Assembly (NCBI GenBank): GCA_018857735.1
Contig: JABMCL010000746.1
Span: 472,501 to 536,500, forward strand
Direction of reading: 5' to 3'
From: Alviniconcha marisindica
Lineage: Eukaryota > Mollusca > Gastropoda > Provannidae
Length of the DNA stretch: 64,000 nucleotides
The notes under the pieces: generated by a model
Seen by the model: the letters and a program-made list of their open reading frames with translations, nothing else
The model's database searches: none
What the model was told of the DNA's origin: nothing
Shown here: in pieces, positions 1 through 13,730 of the stretch
Numbering within the stretch: position 1 is the stretch's first letter
Layout of the letters: each line of letters begins with the position of its first letter
Made by a program: the position numbers and the translations under genes

Positions 1-315
1 TTTGTTTTTTGTTTTTGTGTTTTTTTATCAATTAATTTTATCGCAAGCATTATTACTTCATTCATGTTTTACCGCAAGCATTATTAAACCCCCCAAAAGA
101 TAAGTTTCTCTTTCATTTTTCATCGTTTTTAACCGTTTAACTGTTGTTTAAGTGTCGTTTTGTGGCTTGACGAAGGGGATTTCCTTTAAAATTTGCAGAT
201 TGTGTGTCCGTGTCATAATAAACAAGCGTTCCTTTGAACCTTTTATGTGTTTGGATCTAATAAATAGCGTTCTTTTGAACCTTTTACGTGTTTGGATAAC
301 GAACCCCGTACTTAC
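1..315 (-). other. Start of intron of the K2P-like gene
   Basis: AT-rich sequence downstream of the donor at 311-315. No coding exon or repeat is recognised. A decayed duplication is visible: 'cctttgaaccttttatgtgtttggat' type text recurs near 230 and 270. Confidence 0.5.
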
Positions 316-496
316 CGCCGACGCAGGACTTGTGGGCGGCCTTGAAGTCATTCCTGACCTTGCGCAGCCCTTGCTTCAACTTGGTCTCTTCCGGTCCCTC
401 AATGGCGGCGAAGATGGCGGCGCCGATGATGAGGTAGAGGAGGTAGAATATGGTCAGGGCGAACACGCGCACCGTACTGCTACGACACGCAGGCAT
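316..496 (-). CDS. Two-pore-domain potassium channel, first coding exon (partial gene)
   Basis: Reading the minus strand, a Met (codon at 494-496) is followed by a short basic N-terminus (PACRSSTVR). A hydrophobic helix with YLLYLIIGAAIFAAIE comes next, then a charged stretch (LKQGLRKVRNDF) and KSC. This is the M1 segment and the start of the extracellular cap helix of K2P channels (TWIK/TASK/TREK superfamily), which carry background potassium current in the plasma membrane. The exon ends at a clear donor (GTAAG, reverse complement at 311-315), so the pore loops lie off the left edge. An upstream in-frame Met at 590-592 would add 32 residues. I prefer 496 because it leaves the usual short cytosolic N-terminus. 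The subfamily cannot be named from one exon. Confidence 0.72.
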
Positions 497-710
497 CGTG
501 AGGGATGGAGAGAGAGAGAGACTCTCCGCCGGATCACTCACAAAATCCACAACCTTCAGAGTCCGCTGCCGGGTTGAGCCCGAAGCTTCCACCGCAGGAA
601 CAGAATAATAATAATAAGGCTTCCTTCGTGCTCAGCGAAAAGAATGTAGTACGCTGTGTTTTCCTTCAGGGTATTTTCCCCGTCTTGCGCGTGTCCTTTC
701 TTCTTCTGGT

Positions 711-711
711 T

Positions 712-786
<75 letters not shown>

Positions 787-801
787 CTCTCTCTCTCAGT
801 T
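711..801. repeat. CT dinucleotide microsatellite
   Basis: Nearly pure (CT)n with one or two interruptions, lying in the presumed 5' flank of the K2P-like exon. Confidence 0.95.
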
Positions 802-1586
802 TTTACTTTCAGCACAATTCTGGGCGAAATTCGTCTGTTTAAAAGGTTTTTTTTCGTAAGACGTGTTTAATGCCGAGTTGGTTCCGGAGACCAGCAAGAG
901 GTGTTCCCTCTGTGGAAGGAAGTAGAGATGTCCTTATAAGCGTCGGTTGCTTGATGACACAGGTCAGTTCAGTTCAAGATGGTATGTATTCCATCGGAAA
1001 AGCTCATTATTATGCGCTCCACCCCGTCTCTCAGAAGTTTCCCCAGCGTTGCCTTAGAAACGGTTCCGATGTTCGTCTGATTGACGATGGCCCTCTCTCG
1101 TCCTTTCAAGGAAGATCGTGAGGACACAGCTGCTTCACATGCCAACGAACTTTATAGACAGTCTGTCGGTTCTTCTCCTGTCTGTTGAAATTCAGACACC
1201 TTTTTTTTTAACTTTCGCTTTCACTTCCCCACACGACACAGAGAACGGCAAACCCTTCAGGCCGAGGCAAGGTGCACGTGTCCGTCTATCCCGACTTGGG
1301 ATGAAGAGCTTCGACTGCGCGGCACTGGCTTTTTTTGTGATGGCCTAATTACACGAACTGGCTTAAAAATAGACAGCAGATGGTGCATCCAGTGATGCGT
1401 ACCGACGTCGAGCACAGATGAGGTGTGTTGGCGACAGGTGAAAGTCCGGCGAGCGGACAGCTGCGGATTCTGCCAGCGGGTTGTCCATTAACGCGGAGCG
1501 TAATTATTGAATTGCTGCAGGTCTTCTCGGACTTTTCCACTGATGACACAGACGCGGGAACTTCTTTCTTGCTGGCGGGGTTGCGA
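802..1586. other. No gene recognised
   Basis: Short ORFs only; none has residues or composition I can assign. It is probably intergenic or 5' flanking sequence of the K2P-like gene. I see no promoter element that can be defended. Confidence 0.4.
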
Positions 1587-2120
<534 letters not shown>

Positions 2121-2213
2121 AAGCTCCAGGGCTGAACAGAGCGAGAGTTTACGGCGCAATTATCTGTAATTACATGCACGACATTGGTCTGCGCGCAGAT
2201 CGAAAAGACGATT

Positions 2214-2215
<2 letters not shown>

Positions 2216-2308
<93 letters not shown>

Positions 2309-2452
2309 GAGTGTTGATGTGTATGTCATAAGGGACAGATTGGTAAAAAAGCCGACTTGTGCTTGAATCTTTATCCGTGTGTAATAAAGTATTATCTTAT
2401 TTTATCTTATCTGTCTCTGTCTGTCTGTCTCTGTCTCTCTGTCTGTCTGTCT

Positions 2453-2546
<94 letters not shown>

Positions 2547-2550
2547 AACG
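2216..2550. repeat. CT array, dispersed repeat tail, then CTGT/CT/TA array
   Basis: A long CT array (2216-2304) is followed by a unique-looking segment (about 2307-2425: 'tcataagggacagattggta' and 'aataaagtatta'), then CTGT, CT and TA runs. The unique segment recurs at 3089-3205 after another CT array, and in inverse orientation near 15158-15215. It looks like the 3' tail of an interspersed element. Confidence 0.75.
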
Positions 2551-2955
2551 CGATTGATGCTGACAGTGAGTTACTGCGACACACAAGCAACACGAACAAC
2601 TGTGGCGATTTGCTGAAAACGTTAAGCGAACGAGCTGTTTGATGTTATTGCTGTTGTTGTCGTTCTTTCGTTGCAAGTAATTAAACTTTCTTCAACGTCC
2701 AGCTGTACAGAACCATTACCCGTAAGTGACCAGACTTTTGTTTTGGGAGACGTTTTGAAGCGTTTTTTTCTTCACAGTTCTCTGTGACGTCGAGAGGCCT
2801 CCGAAGCGTTACTGGCGAGAACATGTACATCTACAGCAGTGTCAGTTAGAGAACGTACAAATGACTCGGACAGATAAAGATTATACCAAACGGCTGCCTG
2901 CGTTGCCTGCGTTGACACACCACCAAAAATGGTCACCACTTGTCGCTGTTTTACT
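2551..2955. other. No gene recognised
   Basis: No ORF with recognisable protein content and no repeat beyond simple runs at the edges. Confidence 0.35.
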
Positions 2956-3205
<250 letters not shown>

Positions 3206-3665
3206 AGTCTCCAAGACGAATGTAGCTGTCTTCTCCACTTCCTCCTTGCTGCCGTAGAGTTTGGTACTAATGTTGCAACTTAGTTTTCCTACGTCTACTA
3301 CATAGGCCTAATACACAACTGACTCCAGCTGTAGTCCGAATAATTAAAACCCCGAAACGTGACCAAGGGAAAATAAATAATTCAGTTCAAATTCAAAAGA
3401 CTTTATTGTTAATAACGTAAAGAATAAAAAGTAATTATTTGTTCTCTGTTTCACTCAAAGTGCAAGTACGAAACTAAACAACTAAGCAGTTCAAATAACC
3501 GAGGTAAAAGTAAACGTATACAAGCCGTGAGAAGGCGAAAAAATGTACGACATCCCAACAGGGTACAATCGTTCTCATCATCTTTGCCCTTTGGAGCTTA
3601 ATCAGCGTGACTGATTTGTCAAAATCGTTTTGCTGCTCAGCTTGGTGTCTCATAATTAGGCCACT
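3206..3665. other. No gene recognised
   Basis: AT-rich single-copy-looking DNA. ORFs that cross into it owe their length to the adjacent CA/GACA arrays. Confidence 0.35.
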
Positions 3666-3669
3666 GAGA

Positions 3670-3813
3670 CAGAGGGGGGCGGGGAGAGACAGAGAGAGAA
3701 AGACAGAGACAGACAAACAGACAGAAGGACAGAGACAGGGAGAGAGAGAGACAGACAGACAGACAGAGACAGAGACACAGAGATACACCCACACACACAC
3801 GCGCGCGCGCACG

Positions 3814-3905
<92 letters not shown>

Positions 3906-3990
3906 GGAGAGAGACAGACAGACAGAGACAGACAAACAGACAGAAAGACAGAGACAGGAGACAGACAGACAGACAGACAGACAGAGAGAG

Positions 3991-4068
<78 letters not shown>

Positions 4069-4171
4069 GGGAGAGAGACAGACAGACAGACAGAGATAGA
4101 GAGACAGAGACAGACAAACAGACAGAAAGACAGAGACAGGGAGAGAGACAGACAGAGACAGAGACACAGAG

Positions 4172-4261
<90 letters not shown>

Positions 4262-4289
4262 CACGCACGCACGCACACACACACACACA

Positions 4290-4365
<76 letters not shown>

Positions 4366-4416
4366 AGGGAGAGAGAGACAGACAGACAGACAGACAGAGA
4401 CAGAGATAGACAGAGA

Positions 4417-4430
<14 letters not shown>
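3670..4430. repeat. Compound CA / CACG / GACA / GAGA microsatellite block
   Basis: Alternating long (CA)n, (CACG)n, (GACA)n and (GA)n runs. The order GACA block then CA block recurs several times, as if higher-order units had been copied. Confidence 0.95.
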
Positions 4431-4963
<533 letters not shown>

Positions 4964-4965
<2 letters not shown>

Positions 4966-5230
4966 CCCCCCCCCCCCCCCCGCCCCCCCCCCCCCTCCCC
5001 TCCCCACCACCCACCCCTCCGAACCCTCCACCCCCACCCCACCCCTCTCCTCCGGCCAGCCCGGAAATAACAGTTTGCTTTTATCGGCACTACCCGTGCT
5101 GCCTGAGCGAACCGAGTTTTCTGGGCGTAGGCTTCAAACGGTTGGGAGGCCGATAGGCGCCGGCACCTGGAGTTGTTGCTGTTGCTGTTGCTTCAGGATT
5201 TAGCCCATCGGCCGAGCGCAGTTCTAGACA

Positions 5231-5270
<40 letters not shown>

Positions 5271-5376
5271 GTGCGTGTCTGTCTGTGTGTGTGTCTGTCT
5301 GTCTGCCGGGTTTTGTTTGTTTGTTGTTGTTGTTGTTGTTTTGTTGTTGTTTTTGTGTGTTGTTGTTCTTGTTTTG

Positions 5377-5440
<64 letters not shown>

Positions 5441-5500
5441 TGTGTGTGTGTTGTTGTTGTTTGTTTGTTTGTTTGTTGCTGTTGTTGTTTTTCTCCATCG
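4964..5500. repeat. Poly-C tract, GCGT/CTGT/GTT/GT simple repeats
   Basis: Poly-C with single interruptions (4964-5000), C-rich sequence to about 5060, then from 5230 GTGC, CTGT, TTG and GT arrays to about 5490. Interrupted simple repeats only. Confidence 0.9.
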
Positions 5501-5504
5501 CCCT

Positions 5505-5570
5505 GATCAGTATAACAGCAATGGTTGATTGGGCGTAAAACACCAAGTTACTTACTTACTTACTGTTTTT
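5505..5570. repeat. Dispersed 'gcgtaaaacaccaagtta' motif
   Basis: The short motif with (TTAC)n tail belongs to a family seen also near 10705, 13755, 20010 and 34185 (reverse orientation 'tttacgcccagtca'). I associate this motif with gastropod genomes from general knowledge. Confidence 0.6.
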
Positions 5571-5659
5571 ATCCTCTCAAAACAATTGTTTCGAATGATT
5601 TATTTGCTGTGTTTTGGATCGTTGAGACGACAGCAGCCACTGTTCGTCTTACGTCTATA

Positions 5660-7325
5660 TACCAGGCAGATAGAGACGGCAGCGTGACCCTGTCCGCCTT
5701 ATGTCCAATACCAGACTGATAAACGTCGGCATGACCCTCACTGATCCTGTCCACCCTATGTCCAATACCAGACTGATAGAGACGGCAGCATGGCCCTGTC
5801 CACCTTTTGTCCAGTACCAGACTAATAAGAGACGGCAGCATGACCCTCAGTGACCCTGTCCACCCTATGTCCAACACCAGGCTGATCAGTAGAGACAGCA
5901 ACATGATCCTCATTGACCCTGTCCACCCTATGTCCAATACCAGACTGATCAGTAGAGACGGCGGCATGACCCTCATTGACCCTGTCCACCCTATGTCCAA
6001 CACCAGACTGATAGAGACGGCGGCATGGCCCTCATTGACCCTGTCCACCCTATGTCCAATACCAGACTGATCAGTACAGACGGCGGCATGACCCTCAGTG
6101 ACCCTGTCCACCCTATGTCCAATACCAGACTGATAGAGACGGGAGCATGACCCTGACCACGTTATATTCAATACCAGACTGATCAATAGAGACAGCAGCA
6201 TGACCCTCGTTGACCTTCTCCACCTTATGTCCAATACCAGACAGACAGAGACGGCAGCATGACCCTGTCCACTATATGTCCAATACCAGGCTGATCGGTT
6301 GAGACGGCGGCATGACCGTGTCCACCTTATGTCAAATACCAGACAGACAGAGACGGCAGCATGTCCCTGTCCACCCTATGTCCAATACCAGGCTGATAGA
6401 GACGGCAGCATGACCCTCACTGACCCTGTCCACCTTATGTCCAATACCAGGCTGATCAATAGAGACAGGCTGATCAGTAGATCAGCATGACCCTGTCCAC
6501 CCTACGTCCAATACCAGGCAGATCAGTAGAGACGGCAGCATGACCCTCACTGACCCTGTCCACCCTATGTCCGATACCTGGCTGATAGAAACGGCAGCAT
6601 GACCCTGTCCACCTTTTGTCCAATACCAGACTGTTAGAGACGGCAGCATGACCCTGTCCATCTTTTGTCCAATACCAGACAGACAGAGACGGCAGCATGA
6701 CCCTGTCCACCTTTTGTCCAATACCAGACAGACAGAGACGGCAGCATGACCCTGTCCACCCTATGTCCAATACCAGGCTGATAGAGACGGCAGCATGACC
6801 CTGTCCACCTTTTGTCCAATACCAGACAGACAGAGACGGCAGCATGACCCTGTACACCTTTTGTCCAATACCAGACAGACAGAGACGGCAGCATGACCCT
6901 GTCCACCCTATGTCCAATACCAGGCCGATCAGTAGAGACGGCAGCATGACCCTGTCCACCTTTTGTCCAATACCAGACAGACAGAGACGGCAGCATGACC
7001 ATGTCCACCCATGTCCAATACCAGGCTGATAGTGACGGCAGCATGACCCTGTCCACCTTTTGTCCAATACCAGACAGACAGAGACGGCAGCATGACCCTG
7101 TCCACCCTATGTCCAATACCAGGCCGATCAGTAGAGACGGCAGCATGACCCTGTCCACCTTTTGTCCAATACCAGACAGACAGAGACGGCAGTATGTCCA
7201 TGTCCACCCTATGTCCAATACCAGGCTGATAGAGACGGCAGCATGACCCTGTCCACCCTATGTCCAATATCAGGCTGATAGTGACGGCAGCATGACCCTG
7301 ACCACCTCATGTCCAGTGCCAGGAA
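5660..7325. repeat. 49-bp minisatellite, roughly 30 copies
   Basis: Tandem units built around 'catgaccctgtccacc', 'tgtccaataccag' and 'gagacggcag'. The commonest unit is 49 bp. Two sub-variants alternate: one with 'ttttgtcc' and 'acagacag', one with 'ctatgtcc' and 'gctgat'. Because 49 is not a multiple of three and the unit lacks stops in most phases, long minus-strand ORFs run through it. They cycle through all frames and show no protein family. Confidence 0.93.
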
Positions 7326-8289
7326 CGTGGGTGGTCCTGGCCCGTCTTCTGGTCGCCCTGCGTCAAAATCTTGTTCGTTTTCTGCTCGGCGTGGAACCCT
7401 GTTTTCACTCCCCTCTAATGCGACACGCGTGTGTTTCATTCCAATCCAGTGGCAGTCGATTAAACCCATTTGGTGGCGAATGGCCCCGATGATGGGTGGG
7501 GGAAGGTGGGGGAGGATGGCGACTAGATAAAGCATCGATCGAAGCCTGGAGATCTCCAATACGCTGTCCCCCGTCCCTCCCCACCCCCTCACCCCCACCC
7601 CCACCACGACTACACAGAGGTCCCCAGTATCCCAAGACTCACTGTCTCAAGAGTAGCTGCCCTTGCTGGTCTCTTAGCCGTCCAGAAGAACTTCTAGAGG
7701 GCGGGGATACGGTATGCGTACGTGCAGAACAAGCATGATCAGTGAGGATTAGTTGCCTGGTTAGTTATATAATTGGATTTTAACGCCATGTCAACCGCAC
7801 AGGGTCACTTCTGGACGAGAAAGTGACGATGTGTTCCTGAAGGTGTGCTCACCACTAAAAACAAGTTGTTGCTGCTGTCGTTGTTTTTGTTTTGTTGTCG
7901 TTTTGATGGATTATTAGATTATGTATTCCGGCACTGCCCATCTCAATGCAGAATCATTCCGGTGATGACAGCGTAGTGTTAGTTATTGTGTCCCTCTTCC
8001 CTCATCTCCTGTGGTTTGGGTCCCCGCCAGTACCTCTTCGGAGACAACTCGGCGTTAAACAGGTTTTAACCAACCAAGTATGCTCTTCGGGCGCCCGTGA
8101 GGAGGGCACCGCCATGCCCACACGGTTCTAGAAGAAGTGCGTATCTATAATCTCCATGAACAGCATGTGTGATTCGTACACGACTCACATTGATTATCGT
8201 GTGGTTGTCCGTTAGTAATTATTCCGGTAATAAGACACACGCGGGGGCGCATTCTGGCGTGAAAAGCCATCCTGTCGTTTTGTTTGTTA
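7326..8289. other. No gene; decayed dispersed repeats
   Basis: Contains fragments of dispersed families: 'ttaacgccatgtcaaccgca' near 7780 (relatives near 34325 and 51755) and 'cggcgttaaacaggttttaa' near 8050. No convincing coding content. Confidence 0.4.
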
Positions 8290-8920
8290 TTCGGAGCATA
8301 GAGCAGACAGTAAGTAATTTACTTTTTTACGCCCGGTTAGAGCGGACAGTAAGTAAATTGTTTTTACGGCCAGTTAGAGCGGACAGTAAGTAACTTGGGT
8401 TTTTTACGGCCAGTTAGAGCGGACAATAAGTAACTTGGTTTTTTTACGGCCAGTTAGAGCGGACAGTAAGTAACTTGGTGTTTTTTTACGGCCAGTTAGA
8501 GCTGAAATGACAGAAAGCAACTTGTTTTTGTTGTTGTTTTTACGTTCCGTTAGAGCAAACAAAAAGCAGCTTGTTTTTTTTACGGCCAGTTAGAGCGGAC
8601 AGAAAGCAATTTCTTTTCTTTTTTTACGCTCCTTCAGAGCAGACAGAAAGCAACTTGTTTTTTTTTGTTTTTGTTTTGTTTTTTTACGCTCTGTTAGAGC
8701 GGACAGAAAGCAACTTGTTTTTTTGTTTTGTTTTACGGCCAGTTAGAGCGGACAGAAAGCAACTTCTTTTTTACGCTCCGTTAGAGCGGACAGAAAGCAA
8801 CTTGTTTTTCTTTTCTTTTTTTCTTTTCTTTTCTTTCTTTTTTACGCTCCGTTAGAGCGGGCAGAAAGCAACTTGCTTTTTTTTTACGCTCCGTTAGACC
8901 GGACAGAAAAGGGAGCTGTT
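8290..8920. repeat. Tandem repeat with T-rich spacer, about 13 copies
   Basis: Units contain 'gttagagcggacag(a/t)aag' followed by 'caactt' or 'taactt' and a variable run of T with G interruptions, then 'acgctcc' or 'acggcca'. Unit length varies from about 40 to 60 bp because the T run expands and contracts. Confidence 0.9.
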
Positions 8921-9164
8921 CACTGTGTTCGGAGCTGCCGGCCGCTTGGAACTGGAACGTTCTGGGTTTCTTGGCGCTGATAAGTTCATTAACACTTCTT
9001 TCTCCTTTCTAGGGGCGCAGGTGGCGCCCAGCGGCAGTGCTCGCTCTCACTGAGAAGCCAAGTTGACCACGATAGAGCGTGGCCTGTCACCCCGCGGAGG
9101 GGTCACCATTACGTGCTAGGCTTTGACGGTCTGCCCAGAGATTTCTCCAGAGTCAAATTCTGTG

Positions 9165-9480
9165 CAGACGCTACGAAAGTCCTTCGGATGAAACTATAAA
9201 CCGAGGTCCCCCGTGGGTACACGCTCATAGTTCAGGAGCTGTGTGAGAGTCGAGGTGGCCGTCCTGGGCTGTCCGTCCTAACGAGCCTCATGGTTTCCGT
9301 GGACGTAAAGCAATATTGAACCATGCTCACGCATTGGTCTCAGCTTGTCCCTAATATGTCAGCCGACATCCGAGGACATTAAGCATCAGCTGAAGGAAGC
9401 AAATGGGTACGCGCATGCAAAAAGATCACATGCGCACGTTAAAGATCCTATAGTCCATGTCAGAGTTCGGTGGATTATGG
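9165..9480. repeat. Widespread invertebrate interspersed repeat (SINE/LINE-tail type)
   Basis: Carries the ordered motifs 'ccttcggatgaaactataaa', 'ccgaggtccc', 'cacgttaaagatcc' and 'gtcagagttcggtgg'. I recognise this order as an interspersed repeat common in molluscs and other invertebrates. The 'aaaagatccc' part recurs near 54415. Exact ends are not defined. Confidence 0.55.
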
Positions 9481-9984
9481 AAACACCAAAATAACCCAGC
9501 AGGCACTAAAAGTTTCAGAACCTTCAGTGTTGAAGTTGGACACTGTACGGAAGAAGAAAGAACAACTCCTTGAGACCGGCGAAAATGGAAAAAGAATCTG
9601 GCCTGCGACTTGTGGAAATCGATGCTGTTTATGTGGTGCTTGCTTCTGTACAACCCTGTGTGTTAAATTTATTTTCTGTTTCTCCAATCCGTACTTTCTC
9701 TTTCTCTTTCTTCTTCTTAGGCGTCTGTCGTTTCAAGTCTAGGGCATCTTGACCTAAAAGTCTTCAAGTGTCTTGCTTTAGCACTTTATCCGTCTCGATG
9801 TCTATCATTTGTAAGAGTTACAATAGGTTATAGTCGGTGTGAGAATTCGAATTTCCCACAAGGGACAAAGACGTACTGAAAAAAAAGAAGTAATTAAAGT
9901 CGATTGGTTTTCAATTATGTCTATCGGGGATTTGATCAAGCACTGAATTATAAACCATTATCCGTAGCAGACATCCACACAAAC

Positions 9985-10218
<234 letters not shown>

Positions 10219-11660
10219 CAAAAACAAGAAATAGACGCTACTCATAATCAGAACAGTAAATCAACAGAAAAACTAACAATACTTGTAAATGGACGCCGTC
10301 AGCGAATGAATGACCTTACAGTGCTATATACGAGCGAATGAAGAGCTAGGAGCCTCAAACGGTGCATGATCGTACATGTATGAATGAACGAATGAATGGA
10401 CGAACAAGCCAGTATCTCGCCAGCGCTTACCATATGCTCGCTCGCCCCACCAGTCAAAAGCGTCCGTGCATCCCGTGACGGACACTCTGCACGCGCCGAC
10501 GAAACTCTGAACTTGCCGCTTCCAAATCTGGTCGTGGAAAACCTCAAGTCCCAGTGTGGCACTTTCCTGACTGCCGCCTCACTAAATCACAGTAACGGAC
10601 AGCAAAAGGAAGCAGAAAAAAAAATACGTTAAAAAAAAAAGAGAGAGAAAAAGAGAGTTTTTATCGGTACACAGCACTCGCTCTGTACCGCGTAGACTTG
10701 ATGCTTTACGCCCAGTCAGCCAATACGGTTATGTCCAGGCGATGGTGTAAACCTAGTACAGTACAAAACTAAACACGCGCAGCCCTCACGCACTACAAAG
10801 TTGTCGCCTGCAACAGCCCTGAATCAAAATAAGCTTCTACGACTGAAATTCGCCACTTGACATTTGTTTCACCAAGACACGTCTTAGCAGCAGCCAAGAC
10901 TACAAGAGTGCGAAAATCAGCTAGGCGTACTACCGGCTCACGCCATACCCATGGGCTTCGCGAAACAAAATCGAAGCTCGGAGCAGACGACAATTTGGTA
11001 GTAAGCAGGCGACAGAAGGCCGTCAAGCGGTGTGCGAGTCTGAGACTCCCAGCAGTGAAGGCTGCAACCACCACTACGCTGCATCGGTGTATGGGTAGCG
11101 TACGGAAGCCGCAGCAGCCACAAACGCATTATCTGGGATAAAAATCGATGGAAAAGTTCGGCCGCCCTCCCAATTGTAAGTAAGCGTGGCGAGGCAATTG
11201 AATACCTACGGGAATTGGTCGTTCGCTTGTAAAATTGGTTAGTAAATCTGACCGGCTCAGTGCATGGCAATCCGATCGGTCAGTGCCCCCGTATCCGGCA
11301 TCGTCGATTAAGTACTCAGTTTACGCAAAGATTTTGCCCATCGGGAAACACAGCCTATGGTTTACAGTCCGTGTTGTCAATCTCTGCTCACTTCTAAATT
11401 TCCATCTTCCCGAGCCCTTCCCGAAGCCTTTCCGCCAAAGGAAGAAGGATGTTCTAAGCCAATGCTTGTTTGACCTTTGCGACTACTATTCAGTAATGTT
11501 AATAATTATCACTACCAGAACACGGAAGTCGTAAACCAATTTTTGTTTGGCCTTGGAAGTCGTAAGCCAATTCTTGTTTGGCCTTTTGGACTACTTTATT
11601 ATTATCACCAGCATCAGCATAACTATAGCAGAGTAGCAGCAGCTGCAGTATGTGTATGTT
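10219..11660. other. No gene recognised
   Basis: Several ORFs of 70-110 codons on both strands overlap one another and have no recognisable motif. One dispersed 'ttacgcccagtcagcc' motif lies near 10708. Confidence 0.4.
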
Positions 11661-11661
11661 A

Positions 11662-11663
<2 letters not shown>

Positions 11664-11732
<69 letters not shown>
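11664..11732. repeat. TG microsatellite
   Basis: Pure (TG)n of about 34 units. Confidence 0.97.
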
Positions 11733-11734
<2 letters not shown>

Positions 11735-11972
11735 AATAATTTTTTAAAAACTTGATTTTCTGTATCCCTGAGATGATAGTTTGCTGATGTTCTGCTGCTA
11801 CGTCAGATGAAACTTAGTGGCAAAGTTCCAAGGTTGTGTGGTGCACTGAGTTAGGGTTTCAAAGTTAAGAGGACACCAAGTGGAGGCACCAGCTGGCCTC
11901 AAAACATAGAGAAAGGGTAAACAGTTCCCTTTGCAGGTTTAGTACGTGGTTAAATCAATATTTATGCAACAA

Positions 11973-12112
11973 AATCAGCACATAAGGGAATTAATTAGCG
12001 CTCGCTCAAAAGACGTCACACAAACACAACAACAAAGACCGGAGTCGCCTACGGTAACTCCCACCTGGCATGCGAGTAAATACAAGGTACATAAACTCCA
12101 CCAGAAGTAGTC
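11973..12112. mobile_element. Palindromic MITE-like family, copy A (partial)
   Basis: Shares with the fuller copy at 16036-16229 the ordered blocks 'agggaattaattagcgctcg', 'gacgtcacacaaacacaaca', 'gtcgcctacggtaactc' and 'tacaaggtacataaactcca'. The right arm is missing. Confidence 0.7.
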
Positions 12113-12326
12113 CTCAAAAAAGGATTGGTTGGTTCAGTGTTGCTTTACGTCCACAGAGACCATAAGGATTATCAGGGACGGGAAGCCCGGGACAGCCACC
12201 TCGACTTTCAAAAGTATGTAAGTAAAGGAAACGGGCTCAGCATATGAACACACAAATACACATAATTATATACATGTTAGCCTCAGAGTGAATAAAACAG
12301 AATGTCCACCCAGAACGCTCGTGCAG

Positions 12327-12383
12327 AATCAACACACTAGGGAGTTAATTAGCTCGCGGAAGACGTCACACAAACACAGTAAA
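12327..12383. mobile_element. Palindromic MITE-like family, copy B (left arm only)
   Basis: Begins 'aatcaacacactagggagtt' and continues 'aattagctcgcggaagacgt'. It matches the left arm of the family and then stops. Confidence 0.6.
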
Positions 12384-12409
12384 AGTTTGCTTCGAAGTTG
12401 AGCTGCTGA

Positions 12410-12815
12410 GGTGCAGTCATGCTGGTTCGCTCTTTACCAACGAAGACCTTGCAGAAGGAAGAAAAAGGCCTGCTCATGACGCAACAGAAACTTGTTCCAC
12501 TCATGTCGAAGTAACTTTACCAACGAAGACCCTGCAGAAGGAAGAAAAGGGCCTGCTTATGACGCAGTAGAAACTTGTTCCACTCATGTCGACCTTGTTC
12601 ACGACGTCAAAAGTAACTTTATCAGCGAAGACCCGGCAGAAGGAAGAAAAAGGCCTGCTCGTGACGCAGTAGAAACTTGTGCTACACATGTCGACCTTGT
12701 TCACGACGTCTAAAGTAACTTTACCAACGAAGACATTACAGAAGGAAGAAAAAGGCCTGCTCATGACGCAACAGAAACTTGTGCCACACATGTCGACCTT
12801 GTTCACGACGTGACG
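12410..12815. repeat. About 100-bp tandem repeat, four to five copies
   Basis: Units contain 'tttaccaacgaagac', 'cagaaggaagaaaaaggcc', 'tgctcatgacgca' and 'acatgtcgaccttgttcac'. One unamplified relative lies at about 43925-44060 inside a BIRC6 intron, so this is local amplification within a dispersed element. Confidence 0.88.
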
Positions 12816-12904
12816 TCAAAAACACAAACTGTCCCATGCAAAACGGCAGCGATTAGGCCTGCGGGCATGTTTTCTCGACTTTTGGGGCAAACTAGACTGA
12901 CTAG

Positions 12905-13312
12905 AAGAAAAAAAAATGATTTTATTCCCTATTGAAAAATTGCTGTGAGTCCGACTTTATTCCCGACTGAAAAATTCCAGTGAGTCTGATTTTATTCCCG
13001 ACTGAAAAACTGCCGTGAGTCTGATTTTATTCTCGACTGAAATACCGCTGTGAGACTGATTTTATTCCCAACCGAAAAACTGCCGTGAGTCAAATTTTAT
13101 TCCCGACTGAAAAACCGCCGTGAGACTGATTTTATTCCCGACTGAAATACCGCTATGAGACTGATTTTATTCCCAACTGAAAAACTGCTGAGTCTAATTT
13201 TATTCTCGACTGAAAAACTGCCGAGAGTGATTTTATTCCCGACTAAAAAAAACTGGCGTGAGTCTGATTTTTTTACCCGACTAAAAAACTGCCGTGAGTC
13301 TGATTTTATTCC
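12905..13312. repeat. 35-bp minisatellite, about 12 copies
   Basis: Units of 'attttattcccgactgaaaa' plus 'actgccgtgagtctg', degenerate, with the inner bases varying between cgc, cgt and tgc. Confidence 0.9.
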
Positions 13313-13692
13313 GGTCCATTCCCATAATGGGCTTGTGATGCTTCTTTTAGGCTTGGAGTTCCCTTTAAGCGACTCGTTTGTTTAGTTAGATTCAAAGACA
13401 GTCACTGCACAACGGGATAAATTAAACCGCCTATCAAAATGTTTCAATCGATTCTTTCCTTTTCCTTTTTTTTTTTTTTTTTTTTTTTTACAGCGGATTC
13501 TTTTGCTACGAAATTTGACTCTGAGTGCATGCATCTTTAATTTGAAGTTCATACTTCATTTCTCTTCTTCAAAACTAATCCCACTATTTCTGGACATGAT
13601 AATGATAATCTGTCTTTGAAAAATGAACTAGCTACCAAAAAGCTAAACAGTTTATTTCTCAGAAATGTTGGCGTGTAAGGGAGGGGGGGGGG

Positions 13693-13730
<38 letters not shown>

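Noticed and set aside
5569..7267. Several 110-220-codon minus-strand ORFs with GWTGSCCR repeats
   Set aside because: Product of the stop-poor 49-bp minisatellite; all frames give similar text.
10938..11270. 110-codon minus-strand ORF and overlapping plus-strand 94-codon ORF
   Set aside because: No motif, no splice context, no repeat support; left unannotated.
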